Shown piece after piece: positions 17,249-27,128 of a stretch of 64,000 bases of DNA. Every line of letters begins with the position of its first letter. Position 1 is the first letter of the stretch. Below the pieces are notes generated by a model that was not told the origin of the DNA, ran no database searches, and saw only the letters and a list, made by a program, of their open reading frames with translations. Made by a program: the position numbers and the translations under genes. The DNA is taken from contig NZ_FQZM01000005.1 of the NCBI RefSeq assembly GCF_900142025.1, positions 60,755 to 124,754 on the forward strand, written 5' to 3'. The stretch comes from Desulfofundulus thermosubterraneus DSM 16057 (GTDB taxonomy: Bacteria; Bacillota; Desulfotomaculia; Desulfotomaculales; Desulfovirgulaceae).

Positions 17249-18457
17249 TTAGCTGTGCGTCTGGGAACGCAGCTCTATAACCGCATCGAGGATGCGGTGT
17301 GCTAGTGTTTTTTTGTCCATCACCGGCAGGGATTGGGTGCGCCCGTCGCGATAGAACAGCTTGACAATGTTGGTGTCGGCGCCAAAGCCCGCCCCCGGTT
17401 GGGTAACATCATTGGCCACCAGCAGATCCAGATTTTTTTTGCGCAGCTTTTGCTGGGCATTGGCCTCTAAATCTTCGGTTTCAGCAGCAAAACCTACCAG
17501 TGTCTGGTGTGGTTCTTTGCGTTGCCCCAGTTCATATAATATATCGGGGTTTTTTTCCAGTTCCAGGATCAGAGTTCCATCGCTCTTTTTTATTTTCTGG
17601 TCCGCCACTATTTTGGGGCGGTAGTCGGCTACTGCTGCCGCTTTAATAACCACATCCTGGGTGGAAAAGCGTTCCATTACAGCCTGGTACATCTGCCGGG
17701 CGGTTTCCACGGAAACGAGCTCCGCGCCAGCGGGCGGATCCAAACTGGTGGGAGCGGATACCAGGGTAACCGCGGCCCCGCGCTGTATAGCTGCCGCGGC
17801 CAGGGCGTAGCCCATTTTGCCCGAACTGCGGTTGGAGATATAACGCACCGGATCAAGAGGCTCCCTGGTCCCTCCGGCGGTAACCAGGACTTTTAATCCA
17901 CCGAAATCACCCGGTGAAGAGATCAGGCCTTTAATATGTTCCAGGATGACCTCAGGGGCAGGCAAACGTCCACGGCCTTCCACACCACAGGCCAGGCGGC
18001 CTGCCTCCGGTTCTAAAACATGGTAACCCATCTCAAAAAGCCGTTTCAGGTTGGCCTGCACCGCCGGGTGCGCATACATGTAGGCGTTCATGGCCGGGCA
18101 GAGGAGCACGGGGCAGGTAACCGCTAAAACCAGGGAGCTTAAAAGATCATCGGCGAGGCCGTGGGCCAGCTTGGCCAGGATATTCGCCGTGGCCGGGGCA
18201 ATCACAACTAAATCGGCCCTGGTGGCTAGCTCAATATGGGGAATAGCTTCACCGGCAGGGGGGCCGAACAGGGCAGTATGCACCGGTCGCCCGGTAAGGG
18301 CGGCAAAGGTTAGGGGTCGCACAAATTCCTGTGCCGCCTGTGTCATGACCACGTCCACCAGGGCACCAGCCTTGACGAGGGCACTGGCTAGCTCCGCGGC
18401 TTTATAGGCGGCAATTCCCCCGGTTACGCCCAGGATGACGGACCTGCCCGCAAGCAT
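17249..18457 (-). CDS. coaBC: Bifunctional phosphopantothenoylcysteine synthetase/decarboxylase
   Basis: Carries out two steps of coenzyme A synthesis: joining of cysteine to 4'-phosphopantothenate and decarboxylation to phosphopantetheine. The N-terminal flavin-dependent CoaC domain has GVTGGIAAYKA, ATANILAKLAHGLADDLLSS and PAMNAYMY. The C-terminal CoaB domain begins near TAGGTREPLDPVRYISNRSSGKMG and carries KKSDGTLILELEKNPDIL. The full length is about 402 residues. The ATG at 18457 has GGGGGGG upstream and is preferred over a start overlapping rpoZ. Confidence 0.95.
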   Translation of the reverse strand: MLAGRSVILGVTGGIAAYKAAELASALVKAGALVDVVMTQAAQEFVRPLTFAALTGRPVHTALFGPPAGEAIPHIELATRADLVVIAPATANILAKLAHGLADDLLSSLVLAVTCPVLLCPAMNAYMYAHPAVQANLKRLFEMGYHVLEPEAGRLACGVEGRGRLPAPEVILEHIKGLISSPGDFGGLKVLVTAGGTREPLDPVRYISNRSSGKMGYALAAAAIQRGAAVTLVSAPTSLDPPAGAELVSVETARQMYQAVMERFSTQDVVIKAAAVADYRPKIVADQKIKKSDGTLILELEKNPDILYELGQRKEPHQTLVGFAAETEDLEANAQQKLRKKNLDLLVANDVTQPGAGFGADTNIVKLFYRDGRTQSLPVMDKKTLAHRILDAVIELRSQTHS

Positions 18458-18477
18458 GCTTTTCGCCCCCCCGCGCA

Positions 18478-18684
18478 CTACTTAACGCCATGTTTGGTCC
18501 GGCGGTAACGGATCTGACCCCGGACAACCTCGTGTAATGCCCTCGTAACCGGCTTTACTGCCGGGTTATCTCCTTCTTCTTCGCCTGTTTCCGTCAGCAT
18601 TCTTGCTCTTTTCGCCACCACCACGACCAGCGTGTAGCGGCTATCAACTTTTTTCATTAGTTCGTCTAAAGACGGTTGATTCAT
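18478..18684 (-). CDS. rpoZ: RNA polymerase omega subunit
   Basis: A 68-residue protein starting MNQPSLDELMKKVDSRYTL, with VVVVAKRARML and KPVTRALHEVVRGQIRY, typical of omega, which assists RNA polymerase assembly. The inner ATG has GGGGGATCGCC upstream. It lies between gmk and coaBC, the conserved Firmicute order yicC-remA-gmk-rpoZ-coaBC. Confidence 0.93.
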   Translation of the reverse strand: MNQPSLDELMKKVDSRYTLVVVVAKRARMLTETGEEEGDNPAVKPVTRALHEVVRGQIRYRRTKHGVK

Positions 18685-18699
18685 GGCGATCCCCCGCAC

Positions 18700-19329
18700 T
18701 CACCAGGAATTTTCTTTAAGATCCGTTAAATTACCCCAGCTTTCATCCATTTTTATGCGCTGAGGACGGCATTTTTCGGCTACAAGAATCGATTGCAGGA
18801 CAGCAACTGCTTCCTCAACATGCCGGTTAATCACCAAATAATCGTAACGGAAAAGGAACCTTAGTTCCGTGTTAGCCCAGTGCAACCGTCTTTGAATCTC
18901 TTCGATGGAATCCGTGCCGCGACCGACAAGGCGCTCGGCCAACACAGCCCGGGAAGGGGGTAGGAGAAAAACCAGTACTGCTGAGGGAAACTTCTTTTTT
19001 ACCTGCAAGCCCCCCTGAACATCAATCTCCAGGAGCACATCCTCACCCCTGGCCAGGGCATCCTCTACCGTTTTTAGCGGCGTACCGTAATAGTTGCCAT
19101 AGACCTCCGCCCACTCCAGCAATTCCCCGGCATCGATCATTTGCTGGAACTTTTCCCGGGAGACAAAAAAGTAATTAACCCCGTCCACTTCCCCGGCCCG
19201 GGGTTTTCTGGTCGTAGCGGAAATGGAAAGGTGAATCCCCGGTTGTTTTTCCAGCAAAGCGCGGCAAACGGTACCCTTACCGGCCCCCGAAGGACCGGAC
19301 AGTACCATCAATATGCCCTCCGATTTCAT
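18700..19329 (-). CDS. gmk: Guanylate kinase
   Basis: Phosphorylates GMP to GDP with ATP. The 209 residues carry the P-loop LSGPSGAGKGTVC (about 9-21), the GMP-binding TTRKPRAGEVDGVNYFFV and the lid region. It overlaps neither neighbour; remA ends 2 bases before its start. Confidence 0.97.
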   Translation of the reverse strand: MKSEGILMVLSGPSGAGKGTVCRALLEKQPGIHLSISATTRKPRAGEVDGVNYFFVSREKFQQMIDAGELLEWAEVYGNYYGTPLKTVEDALARGEDVLLEIDVQGGLQVKKKFPSAVLVFLLPPSRAVLAERLVGRGTDSIEEIQRRLHWANTELRFLFRYDYLVINRHVEEAVAVLQSILVAEKCRPQRIKMDESWGNLTDLKENSW

Positions 19330-19331
19330 GA

Positions 19332-19613
19332 TTATTCATCCGGCCGCTCTTCCGACTGGGCAGGAGTGCTCTCCTTGTTTACCAGACGATGGGCTACCGT
19401 TTCCGGCTGTACGGCGGAGAGAATTACGTGATCGCTATCGGTAATAATCACTGCCCGGGTACGCCGCCCGTAGGTGGCATCCACCAGCTTGCCCTGATCA
19501 CGGGCCTCGTTAATAATGCGCTTGATGGGTGCCGATTCGGGGCTGACAATAGCCACAATGCGATTTGCCGAAACAATATTGCCAAAACCGATATTAATCA
19601 ATCTAATCTCCAT
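19332..19613 (-). CDS. remA: RemA-family regulator (DUF370)
   Basis: About 93 residues starting [20 protein letters not shown] and including [18 protein letters not shown] and [19 protein letters not shown], a near-perfect RemA sequence. In B. subtilis RemA is an oligomeric DNA-binding activator of biofilm matrix and osmoprotection genes. The second of two adjacent ATGs is preferred because the GGGGGGAGA ribosome binding site is too close to the first. The C-terminal dozen residues ([12 protein letters not shown]) form an acidic tail longer than in Bacillus. Confidence 0.92.
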   Translation of the reverse strand: MEIRLINIGFGNIVSANRIVAIVSPESAPIKRIINEARDQGKLVDATYGRRTRAVIITDSDHVILSAVQPETVAHRLVNKESTPAQSEERPDE

Positions 19614-19635
19614 CATTCTCCCCCCTGCCACGGGA

Positions 19636-20514
19636 TTATTCGATATTCTGCACCTGTTCCCGCATCTTCTCCAGTTCGCTTTTTACCTCCACCACCACCC
19701 GGCTGATCTCAAGGTCAGGTGCTTTAGAGGCAATGGTGTTGATCTCCCGGTTCATCTCCTGGATCAAGAAGTCCAGCTTGCGGCCCACGGGGCCACCCTC
19801 GTTTAGAAAGTCCCGGAACTGGGCTATATGGCTGGCCAGGCGCACCACTTCCTCGGCAATACTGGAACGCTCGGCAAAAATTGCTACCTCCGTAGCCAGC
19901 CGGGCCTGATCCAGCGGTGTATCGCGCAACCATTCCTGCAGTCTCTGGGTCAGGCGGTTGTGGTATTCCGTGACCACCTGCGGTGCCCTGGCTTTGATTT
20001 GCTCGTTTAGTTCCGCAATCCGTTCCAGGCGGCGGGTCAAATCCACCTTAAGCTGGCTGCCCTCGGAAAGGCGCATTTGCACCAAACCATCCAGCGCCTG
20101 TTCCAGGGCCTCGGAAACCAGAGGCCACCATGCATCATCATCTTCAACAGGCTCGTCCACCACCAGCAGTCCCGGTAGATTAATTAGATGCTGTATGGTG
20201 ACGGGATCTGTTAATCCCAGGGTGACCTTTAATTCCTCCATTGCCTTATAATACGATGTAGCCAGGGCTTTGTCAACTTTTACAACTGGACTTTGCTCAC
20301 CGCATTCCTCCACGGAAAAGTAACCGTCAATCCGCCCGCGGGAGATGCGAGACTGAATCAGCCTCCTGGCTCGATCCTCCAGGGAAACCATATTCCGGGG
20401 CAGGCGCAGGACAACTTCACAAAAGCGGTGATTCACAGATTTAAGTTCCACCGTAAATTTTTTGCCCTGCCCGCATGATTCACCCCGGCCAAAACCTGTC
20501 ATGCTCTTAAGCAA
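19636..20514 (-). CDS. yicC: YicC-family endoribonuclease
   Basis: A 292-residue YicC/YloC family protein with N-terminal [26 protein letters not shown] and C-terminal [22 protein letters not shown]. Family members are RNases implicated in small RNA turnover. The start is decided by the ribosome binding site: AAGGAG lies eight bases before a TTG at 20512-20514, giving MLKSMTGFG, which matches the MIxSMTGFG start of relatives. The internal ATG four codons on lacks a good site. It is the first gene of the remA-gmk-rpoZ-coaBC run. Confidence 0.9.
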   Translation of the reverse strand: MLKSMTGFGRGESCGQGKKFTVELKSVNHRFCEVVLRLPRNMVSLEDRARRLIQSRISRGRIDGYFSVEECGEQSPVVKVDKALATSYYKAMEELKVTLGLTDPVTIQHLINLPGLLVVDEPVEDDDAWWPLVSEALEQALDGLVQMRLSEGSQLKVDLTRRLERIAELNEQIKARAPQVVTEYHNRLTQRLQEWLRDTPLDQARLATEVAIFAERSSIAEEVVRLASHIAQFRDFLNEGGPVGRKLDFLIQEMNREINTIASKAPDLEISRVVVEVKSELEKMREQVQNIE

Positions 20515-20556
20515 AAATCCTGCTCCTTCCCGAAAGTGTATTAATTGTTTACGCAA

Positions 20557-20657
20557 GGGGAACGATCAGCCCTCGTTCCCCGTAAATATTCAGCGAACCC
20601 GGTTGGATGCGGTGCTGTCCTCGTCATAACGGTTTTACTGAACATTTACCGTTCCCC
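20557..20657 (-). repeat. Inverted-repeat region between aspartate aminotransferase gene and yicC
   Basis: GGGGAACG (20557-20564) pairs with CGTTCCCC (20574-20581). Next to it GTAAATATTCAG (20582-20593) is the near-exact inverse of CTGAACATTTAC (20638-20649), itself followed by another CGTTCCCC (20650-20657). The block fills the whole gap after the aminotransferase stop. It could be a terminator/processing structure or a small palindromic repeat element; no poly-T tail is present on the minus strand. Confidence 0.5.
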
Positions 20658-21851
20658 TTAATCAATTTGGAAGAAAAACTGTTCAATGCGGTTGAGTCCT
20701 TCCACAATGTTTTCCATGGAGGTGGCGTAGGAAAGGCGGAAACAGCGGTCATCGCCAAAAGCCACCCCCGGAACCACCGCCACCTTGACCTCATCCAAAA
20801 GAAGGCTGGCCAGATCGCTGGCTCCGTTAATTTGCCTCCCTTTATACTGGCGGCCAATATACCTGGCCATAGAAGGAAAAACATAAAAGGCGCCACTCGG
20901 AGTGTTACAGGAAATTCCCGGTATGGCGTTCAACCGCTGGAGCATGTAATCCCGGCGCCGCCGGAATTCCGCCACCATCTCCATCAAGGGCTCCTGAGTG
21001 CCGGTTAAGGCCGCCACACTGGCCGCCTGGGCAATGGAGGTGGGATTGGAGGTGGAGTGGCTTTGCAAATCAACCATGGCTTTAGCCACCTCCGTGGGGG
21101 CGGCGGCATAGCCAATACGCCAACCCGTCATAGCGTAGGCCTTGGACATTCCGTTGATGACCACAGTTTGCTCCTTCAAGGCCGGACTCAAGGAGGCTAT
21201 GCTTACGTGTTCGCAACCGTCATAGATCAGTTTTTCGTAGATCTCATCGGAAATAACCACCAGCCCGTGGTCTTCAATCACCTTTCCCAGCTCCACCAAT
21301 TCTTCCTTAGCGTATACTGCGCCGGTGGGGTTGCCGGGAGAGTTTAAGATGACCATCCTGGTGCGCGGGCTGACGACCGAAAGCAGTTCCTCGGCCGTCA
21401 ATTTGAATCCGTTTTCCTGGCGCGTCTGGACGATTACCGGCACCGCACCGGCCAGCTTGATCTGTTCCAGGTAGGTGACCCAGTAGGGTGCTGGCAGGAT
21501 AACCTCATCCCCCGACTGCAGGAGCACCATCATGGCGTTGTAGAGGGAATGCTTCGCTCCCACGGAAACCACAATCTGCTCTGGTGTATACTCCAGTCCG
21601 TTGTCGGCCTTCAATTTTTGTACGATGGCTTCTTTTAACTCCATGGTACCGCCCACCGGGGTATATTTGGTCATGCCTTTACGGATGGCGGCCATGGCCG
21701 CTTCTTTTATATGCTCCGGAGTATCGAAGTCCGGTTCCCCTGCACCAAAATTAATTACCTTTTCTCCGGCCGCAATCATTTTCTTGGCCCGGGCATCGAT
21801 GGCCAGGGTGGGTGAAGGACTAATGTTTTTGACCCTGTCGGCAAGTTTCAC
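20658..21851 (-). CDS. Class I aspartate aminotransferase (PLP)
   Basis: A 397-residue fold-type I aminotransferase of the Ib aspartate transaminase group. It has NFGAGEPDFDTPEHI near 35-49, NSPGNPTGAVY for the PLP phosphate and ring, the lysine in VINGMSKAYAMTGWRIG, and the FRLSYATSMENI arginine region at the end. Substrates are probably aspartate/2-oxoglutarate; prephenate or other amino acids are possible. It lies 25 bases downstream of dapL, so it could supply nitrogen transfer for aspartate-family amino acids in the same transcript. Confidence 0.9.
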   Translation of the reverse strand: MKLADRVKNISPSPTLAIDARAKKMIAAGEKVINFGAGEPDFDTPEHIKEAAMAAIRKGMTKYTPVGGTMELKEAIVQKLKADNGLEYTPEQIVVSVGAKHSLYNAMMVLLQSGDEVILPAPYWVTYLEQIKLAGAVPVIVQTRQENGFKLTAEELLSVVSPRTRMVILNSPGNPTGAVYAKEELVELGKVIEDHGLVVISDEIYEKLIYDGCEHVSIASLSPALKEQTVVINGMSKAYAMTGWRIGYAAAPTEVAKAMVDLQSHSTSNPTSIAQAASVAALTGTQEPLMEMVAEFRRRRDYMLQRLNAIPGISCNTPSGAFYVFPSMARYIGRQYKGRQINGASDLASLLLDEVKVAVVPGVAFGDDRCFRLSYATSMENIVEGLNRIEQFFFQID

Positions 21852-21876
21852 AGCTGATCACTCCTGCAACGCGTTT

Positions 21877-23055
21877 TTAGAATCTTACTGGCCCGAGGTT
21901 TTTCTTAATGCGTTCCACTGCTTCTTTTAGACGGGCGGTATCCACAGTAAGGGACATCCGGAAATAACCCGCTCCATTGGCACCATAACCGGTACCCGGC
22001 GTTATCACAACGCCAGCCTTTTCCAAAACCAGCTCGGTAAAGGATTCGCTGGTGTGCCCCGCCGGAACGGGAGCCCAGACATAAAAGGTTGCCTTTGGTT
22101 TTTCCAACTTCCAGCCCAGGGAGTTCAAGCCGTCCACCAGGATGTCCCGGCGCTCCCGGTAAAGGGCGTTAACCCGGTCAATAACCTCCCGCGGGCCGTT
22201 TAACCCCGCCATGGCGGCATACTGGATGGCCTGAAATTGTCCGGAATCCAGATTTGACTTCAGGCGGCCCAGAGCTTCGATAACTTCCGCGCAGCCTGCG
22301 GCCCAGCCAATCCGCCAACCGGTCATATTAAAGGGCTTGGAAACGGAGCTAAACTCAATACCTACCTCCCTGGCGCCGGGGACTTGTAAAAAGCTTGGCG
22401 GCCGGTAACCATCAAAGGCCACTTCCGAGTAGGCCGCATCGTGACAGACCAGGACGTTAAACTCCCGGGCAAAAGCAACCACTTCCGCAAAGAAAGACTC
22501 ACTGGCCACCGCCCCCGTGGGGTTGTTGGGATAATTTATAAACATCATTTTAGCCCGCCGGGCCACTTCTGTGGGGATGGTGGCCAGATCGGGAAGGTAT
22601 CCCCGCTCGGCCTTTAAGGGCATATAGTAGGGCTCCGCCCCGGCCAGGATGGCCCCCCCTGCATAAACAGGATAACCCGGGTCTGGTACCAGCACCGTAT
22701 CCCCGGGGTTGAGGTAGCACCAGGAAATATGGGCGATGCCTTCCTTGGAACCAATAAGGGTGACCACTTCGGTTTTGGGATCCAGCTGTACTCCGAAACG
22801 TCCGGCATACCAGTTGGCCACTGTCTGGCGATAGCTGAGCATACCTACAGAAGAGGGATACTGGTGGTTGGCCGGGTTACGGGCTTCCTTAATCAGTTCC
22901 TCGATAATGTGGTCCGGGGTGGGTTGATCCGGATCGCCTATCCCCAGGCTTATGATGTCTATCCCGGCAGCCTTTTTTTCCTCGATCAACCGCTCAATGC
23001 GGGCAAAGAGATAGGGGGGTAAGTTTTTTACGCGTTGCGCCTGTTCGAACCGCAA
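21877..23055 (-). CDS. dapL: LL-diaminopimelate aminotransferase
   Basis: Converts tetrahydrodipicolinate directly to LL-diaminopimelate using glutamate, bypassing acylated intermediates. The 392-residue protein starts [19 protein letters not shown] and has [26 protein letters not shown] and [15 protein letters not shown] with the PLP lysine, typical of the DapL branch. The start is TTG at 23053-23055, eight bases after AAGGAGG; the longer frame would place this site inside the gene. dapF lies 25 bases upstream, so the two consecutive lysine/peptidoglycan steps are co-encoded. Confidence 0.92.
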   Translation of the reverse strand: MRFEQAQRVKNLPPYLFARIERLIEEKKAAGIDIISLGIGDPDQPTPDHIIEELIKEARNPANHQYPSSVGMLSYRQTVANWYAGRFGVQLDPKTEVVTLIGSKEGIAHISWCYLNPGDTVLVPDPGYPVYAGGAILAGAEPYYMPLKAERGYLPDLATIPTEVARRAKMMFINYPNNPTGAVASESFFAEVVAFAREFNVLVCHDAAYSEVAFDGYRPPSFLQVPGAREVGIEFSSVSKPFNMTGWRIGWAAGCAEVIEALGRLKSNLDSGQFQAIQYAAMAGLNGPREVIDRVNALYRERRDILVDGLNSLGWKLEKPKATFYVWAPVPAGHTSESFTELVLEKAGVVITPGTGYGANGAGYFRMSLTVDTARLKEAVERIKKNLGPVRF

Positions 23056-23080
23056 AATCAATACCTCCTTACGCACACTA

Positions 23081-23923
23081 CTACGAACAGGGAATCTGGC
23101 CGCAGAAGATTTCCTCTGCCGGTCCGGTCATATATAGATGATTGTCTTCCTTCCATTCAATGAGGAGGGTTCCCCCCGGCAGGTGAACCTTGACCTCACG
23201 GTCCGTATAATTGTTCAACACACCGGCCACCACCGTGGCACAGGCCCCGGTACCGCAGGCCAGCGTAGGCCCCGCCCCCCGCTCCCAAACCCGCACCCTT
23301 ACCTCGCTCCTGTTTAAAACCTGCACAAACTCCACGTTGGTTTTACGGGGGAAAAGGGGATGCTTTTCCAGCTTCGGCCCCAACCCGTACAGGTCTACCT
23401 GCTCCACATCGGGAACAAAAAGCACACAGTGGGGATTGCCCATGGAGACGGCAGTTATATGGAAGGTTTGCCCCTCCAAAACCAGGGGTTCTTTGATCAC
23501 CGACCCCGGAGGGCCGATCATGGGAATGTCCTGCCGTTCCAAACGGGGGATGCCCATATCCACCCGCACTGCGGCCACCCGCCCGTTCTCCAGCACCAAC
23601 CGGGGCACCATCACGCCGGCCCTGGTTTCGATATGCATTACTTCTTTTTTAATCCCGCCCCGCTCGTAGAGATATTTGGCCACGCAGCGGATGGCGTTGC
23701 CGCACATTTCTGCCTCGCTGCCATCGGAGTTAATGACTTGCATGAAAACATCGGCCCTGGGGCTTGGGTGGAGGAGCACCAGACCGTCGGCCCCGATACC
23801 AAACTGGCGGTGACAGAGCCGCCGGGCAGATTCAGACAAATTCTCCCCACCCGGCCATTCCTGTTTTACCAGATCGACCAGGATAAAATCGTTTCCCAAA
23901 CCATGTACTTTGAAGAACTGCAA
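23081..23923 (-). CDS. dapF: Diaminopimelate epimerase
   Basis: Converts LL- to meso-diaminopimelate for peptidoglycan and lysine. Both catalytic cysteines are visible, in EMCGNAIRC and in [11 protein letters not shown], within a complete 280-residue two-domain protein. The start is TTG with AAGGAGGGC about ten bases upstream. It heads the dapF-dapL-aminotransferase run, and its leader holds a 10-bp inverted repeat. Confidence 0.96.
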   Translation of the reverse strand: MQFFKVHGLGNDFILVDLVKQEWPGGENLSESARRLCHRQFGIGADGLVLLHPSPRADVFMQVINSDGSEAEMCGNAIRCVAKYLYERGGIKKEVMHIETRAGVMVPRLVLENGRVAAVRVDMGIPRLERQDIPMIGPPGSVIKEPLVLEGQTFHITAVSMGNPHCVLFVPDVEQVDLYGLGPKLEKHPLFPRKTNVEFVQVLNRSEVRVRVWERGAGPTLACGTGACATVVAGVLNNYTDREVKVHLPGGTLLIEWKEDNHLYMTGPAEEIFCGQIPCS

Positions 23924-23947
23924 TCAGGTAAGCCCTCCTTAAAGAGA

Positions 23948-23983
23948 TACTGTCTCCTAACCCTCCCGCGCTTGGAGACAGTA
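23948..23983 (-). promoter_or_regulatory. Stem-loop in the dapF leader
   Basis: TACTGTCTCC (23948-23957) and GGAGACAGTA (23974-23983) are perfect inverted repeats with a 16-base loop, 24 bases upstream of the dapF start. It is not followed by T residues and leaves the AAGGAGG site free. It could be an operator or an RNA regulatory hairpin. No lysine riboswitch core was recognised around it. Confidence 0.45.
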
Positions 23984-24078
23984 CCCCTAAACCGTATTAT
24001 TTCCTTTAGCCGGAAGGGATAAAATTAATACTTCGCCCTGTCCGGTAGTTTTCCTGCAAAAGATCCAAAAATTTGGCC

Positions 24079-26826
24079 TTAGACTTTAATATACATTATT
24101 TTTTCCCTGGCCCGCAACTGCAGGTGCCTGAAGGCAGTACTAAATAAGGGCGGGGCCAGTGAGATTAGAATAATTACCAGCCACTGGGGAGCATCCAGGG
24201 GCACGGTATGAAATACCGGCTGCAAATAGGGTACATAGGTAACCGCTAGTTGCAAAAATATGGAACAGAGTACTGCCCCCAGCAGGTGGGGATTTGAGAA
24301 TAACCCCACTTCCCAGATGGTATGATGTTCCGAACGACAGGCAAAGACAAAAAACAGCTGGGAAAATACCAGGGTATTAAAGGCCATGGTCCGGGCCAGA
24401 TCCAGGTGGCCGTGACCAAGGACATGAACTCCGGCAAAGACCAGCAACGTGCACAGACCGATGGCCAGGCCGCTGCCCAGGATACGCCAGGCCAGGCCGT
24501 GGGCAAAAATGCTCTCCCGGGGGTGCCGGGGCGGCCGGTACATGATATCGGTATCAGGCGGATCCACCCCCAGGGCCATGGCCGGCAACCCGTCGGTAAC
24601 CAGGTTCATCCATAATATCTGAATGGGCAAAAGGGGCAAAGGCAATCCGGCCAGCACGGCAAAAAACATGACCAGCACCTCCCCCACATTGCAGGAAAGG
24701 AGGTAACGGATAAACTTGCGGATATTATCGTAAATACCCCGCCCCTCCTCCACGGCGGCCACAATGGTGGCAAAATTATCGTCGGCCAAAACCATGGAGG
24801 AGGCCTCTTTGGTTACGTCCGTACCGGTTATGCCCATGGCGATACCGATATCCGCTTCCTTAATTGCCGGAGCATCATTGATCCCGTCTCCGGTCATGGC
24901 CACCACGTAACCCGCCTGCTTCAACGCCCGAACGATACGCAATTTATGCCGCGGCGACACCCGGGCGTATACCGCCACTTCCCCCACCATCTGCTTCAAC
25001 TGATCATCATCCAGCTGGTCCAGTTCTCTTCCGGTTAAAATGCGCCCCTGGCTTCCTAAAATACCCAACTCCTTGGCCACGGTTGCAGCGGTAAGGCGGT
25101 GATCCCCGGTAATCATCACCACCTTGATCCCTGCCCGGCGGCAACGCTGCACGGCGGTCACTGCCGCTGGCCGGGGCGGGTCGATCATCCCTGCCAGACC
25201 CACAAAAACCAGGTTTCGTTCGACCTCCGTCTCCGTCAACTCGCCCGGGGGTTTGGGCCCCAGCCTACACCAGGCCAGGGCCAGGACCCGCAGGGCGTCG
25301 GAAGCCATGGTGGCATTCTGACGTAAAATTTCCTCCCGCTGGCGGGGTGTTAAAGGAACTACCCGGCCGTGGCGGTAGTGGTGGGTGCACAGTTCGAGCA
25401 CCACATCAGGGGCCCCCTTGACGTAGGCAACCAGGGTACCGTCGGCTTGCTTGTACACCACGGACATGCGCTTGCGCTCGGAATCAAAGGGGAACTCCAT
25501 CACCCTCTGCTCGTGGCGTTCCAGTTCTTCCCGCCAGAAGCCTGCCTTGGCCGCCATGATCAGCAGCGCCCCTTCGGTAGGATCGCCGTTGATGGTCCAG
25601 ACGGGGGATTCCCGGCGGGCCAGGCTGCGAAACAATCCCCCTATGGAAACCCCGCTGCGGGTAAGCACCGCATTATTGCACAAGGCGGCAATCTTGAAAA
25701 ATAATTGGAGCTCCTCAGCACGGGGGGACAGCGAGGTGATGACTTGCCCCTTGGGATCATATCCTTCACCAGTAAACTCCAGGGGAACCTGGCCCACCAC
25801 GGCCCGGCGCACCATCATTTCATTCTGAGTCAGGGTGCCGGTTTTGTCGGAACAGATCACCGTAGCACAGCCCAAGGTCTCTACCGCCGGCAATTTGCGA
25901 ATGATGGCCCGGCGCCGGATCATGCGCTGTACCCCGATAGCCAGAGTGACGGTAACAATGGCGGGCAACCCCTCGGGAATGACCGCCACAGCCAGACTGA
26001 CTCCGGCCAGAAACATCTGGTAGGCCGGCTCACCACGGTAAATGCCCACCGCCACCACCAGGGCACAAACCAGCAGGCAAAAAGCCACCAGTCCTCGTCC
26101 CAACTGGGCCAGGCGGCGCTGCAGGGGGGTCTCTTCACTCCCCGCCTCTTGAATTAATCCGGCAATGCGGCCCATCTCGGTGGCCATTCCCGTGGCCACC
26201 ACTATCCCCTTACCCCGGCCCCGGGTTACCACCGTTCCCAGGTAGGCCATGTTACGGGCATCTCCAGGGGTAACCCTGCCCGGAATGGGCTCTACCTTCT
26301 TTTTAACGGGGGCGGACTCACCCGTAAGGGCAGACTCCTCTATCTCCAGGTTTACCGCCTGCAATAGCCGCAGGTCCGCCGGCACCCGATCTCCCGCCTC
26401 CATTAAAACCAAATCCCCGGGCACCAGTCCTGCGGCGGGGATCTTTTGTTCCATCCCCTCCCTGATTACCCGGGCCTCGGGAGCGGTAAGCTCTTTTAAA
26501 GCCTCCATGGAGCGCTCAGCCCGGTATTCCTGGACACAGCCCAGGATGGCATTGATGATCACAATGACCATGATGGTAGCGGCGTCCACAAACTCTCCCA
26601 AAAAGCCGGAGATCATGGTAGCCGCCAGCAAAATTAAAACCATGAAATCTCTAAACTGTTCCACGAACATCCGCCATAAGGGCACCCGCGTTGCCCTGGC
26701 CAGTTCATTGGGACCAAAGCGGGCGGCTCTCTCCCTGACCTCCCGCTCATCCAGGCCCCGGTGCGGATCGGACTGGAACACCGCTACCACTTCTTCGCCA
26801 GTTAAGGAATACCATTGTTCCGGCAT
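24079..26826 (-). CDS. P-type cation-transporting ATPase, Ca2+ (IIA) type
   Basis: A 915-residue pump with an N-terminal cation ATPase domain, actuator motif TGES (168-171), PEGLP in membrane helix 4 (284-288), the phosphorylated Asp of DKTGTLT (D327), the nucleotide domain with KGAPD, and [20 protein letters not shown] in the hinge. The C-terminal helices include [18 protein letters not shown] in M6. PEGLP together with N and D in M6 is typical of Ca2+ pumps of the SERCA/PMR1 type; Mn2+ or other ions cannot be excluded. It is a lone gene, convergent with nothing and divergent from rqcH. The start ATG has GGGGTGAGGG. Confidence 0.92.
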   Translation of the reverse strand: MPEQWYSLTGEEVVAVFQSDPHRGLDEREVRERAARFGPNELARATRVPLWRMFVEQFRDFMVLILLAATMISGFLGEFVDAATIMVIVIINAILGCVQEYRAERSMEALKELTAPEARVIREGMEQKIPAAGLVPGDLVLMEAGDRVPADLRLLQAVNLEIEESALTGESAPVKKKVEPIPGRVTPGDARNMAYLGTVVTRGRGKGIVVATGMATEMGRIAGLIQEAGSEETPLQRRLAQLGRGLVAFCLLVCALVVAVGIYRGEPAYQMFLAGVSLAVAVIPEGLPAIVTVTLAIGVQRMIRRRAIIRKLPAVETLGCATVICSDKTGTLTQNEMMVRRAVVGQVPLEFTGEGYDPKGQVITSLSPRAEELQLFFKIAALCNNAVLTRSGVSIGGLFRSLARRESPVWTINGDPTEGALLIMAAKAGFWREELERHEQRVMEFPFDSERKRMSVVYKQADGTLVAYVKGAPDVVLELCTHHYRHGRVVPLTPRQREEILRQNATMASDALRVLALAWCRLGPKPPGELTETEVERNLVFVGLAGMIDPPRPAAVTAVQRCRRAGIKVVMITGDHRLTAATVAKELGILGSQGRILTGRELDQLDDDQLKQMVGEVAVYARVSPRHKLRIVRALKQAGYVVAMTGDGINDAPAIKEADIGIAMGITGTDVTKEASSMVLADDNFATIVAAVEEGRGIYDNIRKFIRYLLSCNVGEVLVMFFAVLAGLPLPLLPIQILWMNLVTDGLPAMALGVDPPDTDIMYRPPRHPRESIFAHGLAWRILGSGLAIGLCTLLVFAGVHVLGHGHLDLARTMAFNTLVFSQLFFVFACRSEHHTIWEVGLFSNPHLLGAVLCSIFLQLAVTYVPYLQPVFHTVPLDAPQWLVIILISLAPPLFSTAFRHLQLRAREKIMYIKV

Positions 26827-27128
26827 TGGCCCTCACCCCTACCATTGCGGTTTGTCCCACTTAAACATATGCGCATTACCTGGCAAAAATAACCTCCGGG
26901 AGGCATGGTCCAAACTATCCCTTTGCTAAAGTTGGCAAAGGGGGCGGGGCAGCAAAAAACCGTTTACGAAACGTGGCGCGGTGGTAAACAAACCGCGTGC
27001 CTTGGGTAATCCTGTCGATATTGGTGCGGTAAGGAAAAACGGTAGCAGAATCCTTGCCCGTACCTTGCGGCCCGCCGGCCGGAAGTGATAAACTGTTTGG
27101 TAGCATGCCAGTGGAAAGGAAGTCTTCT
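26827..27128. other. Divergent intergenic region between the ATPase gene and rqcH
   Basis: About 300 bases without a credible gene. CCCTTTGC (26919-26926) and GCAAAGGG (26935-26942) form an 8-bp hairpin. A CCTCCGGGAGG palindrome lies at about 26894-26904. No promoter with both boxes was convincing. The longer reading frame into this region upstream of rqcH lacks family similarity. Confidence 0.4.

Noticed and set aside
23924..24078. Lysine riboswitch before dapF
   Set aside because: The region is too short and lacks the multi-helix lysine aptamer; only a simple palindrome is present.
27054..27128. N-terminal extension of RqcH by 25 residues
   Set aside because: Family members begin with MPFDGLV and the inner ATG has a ribosome binding site.
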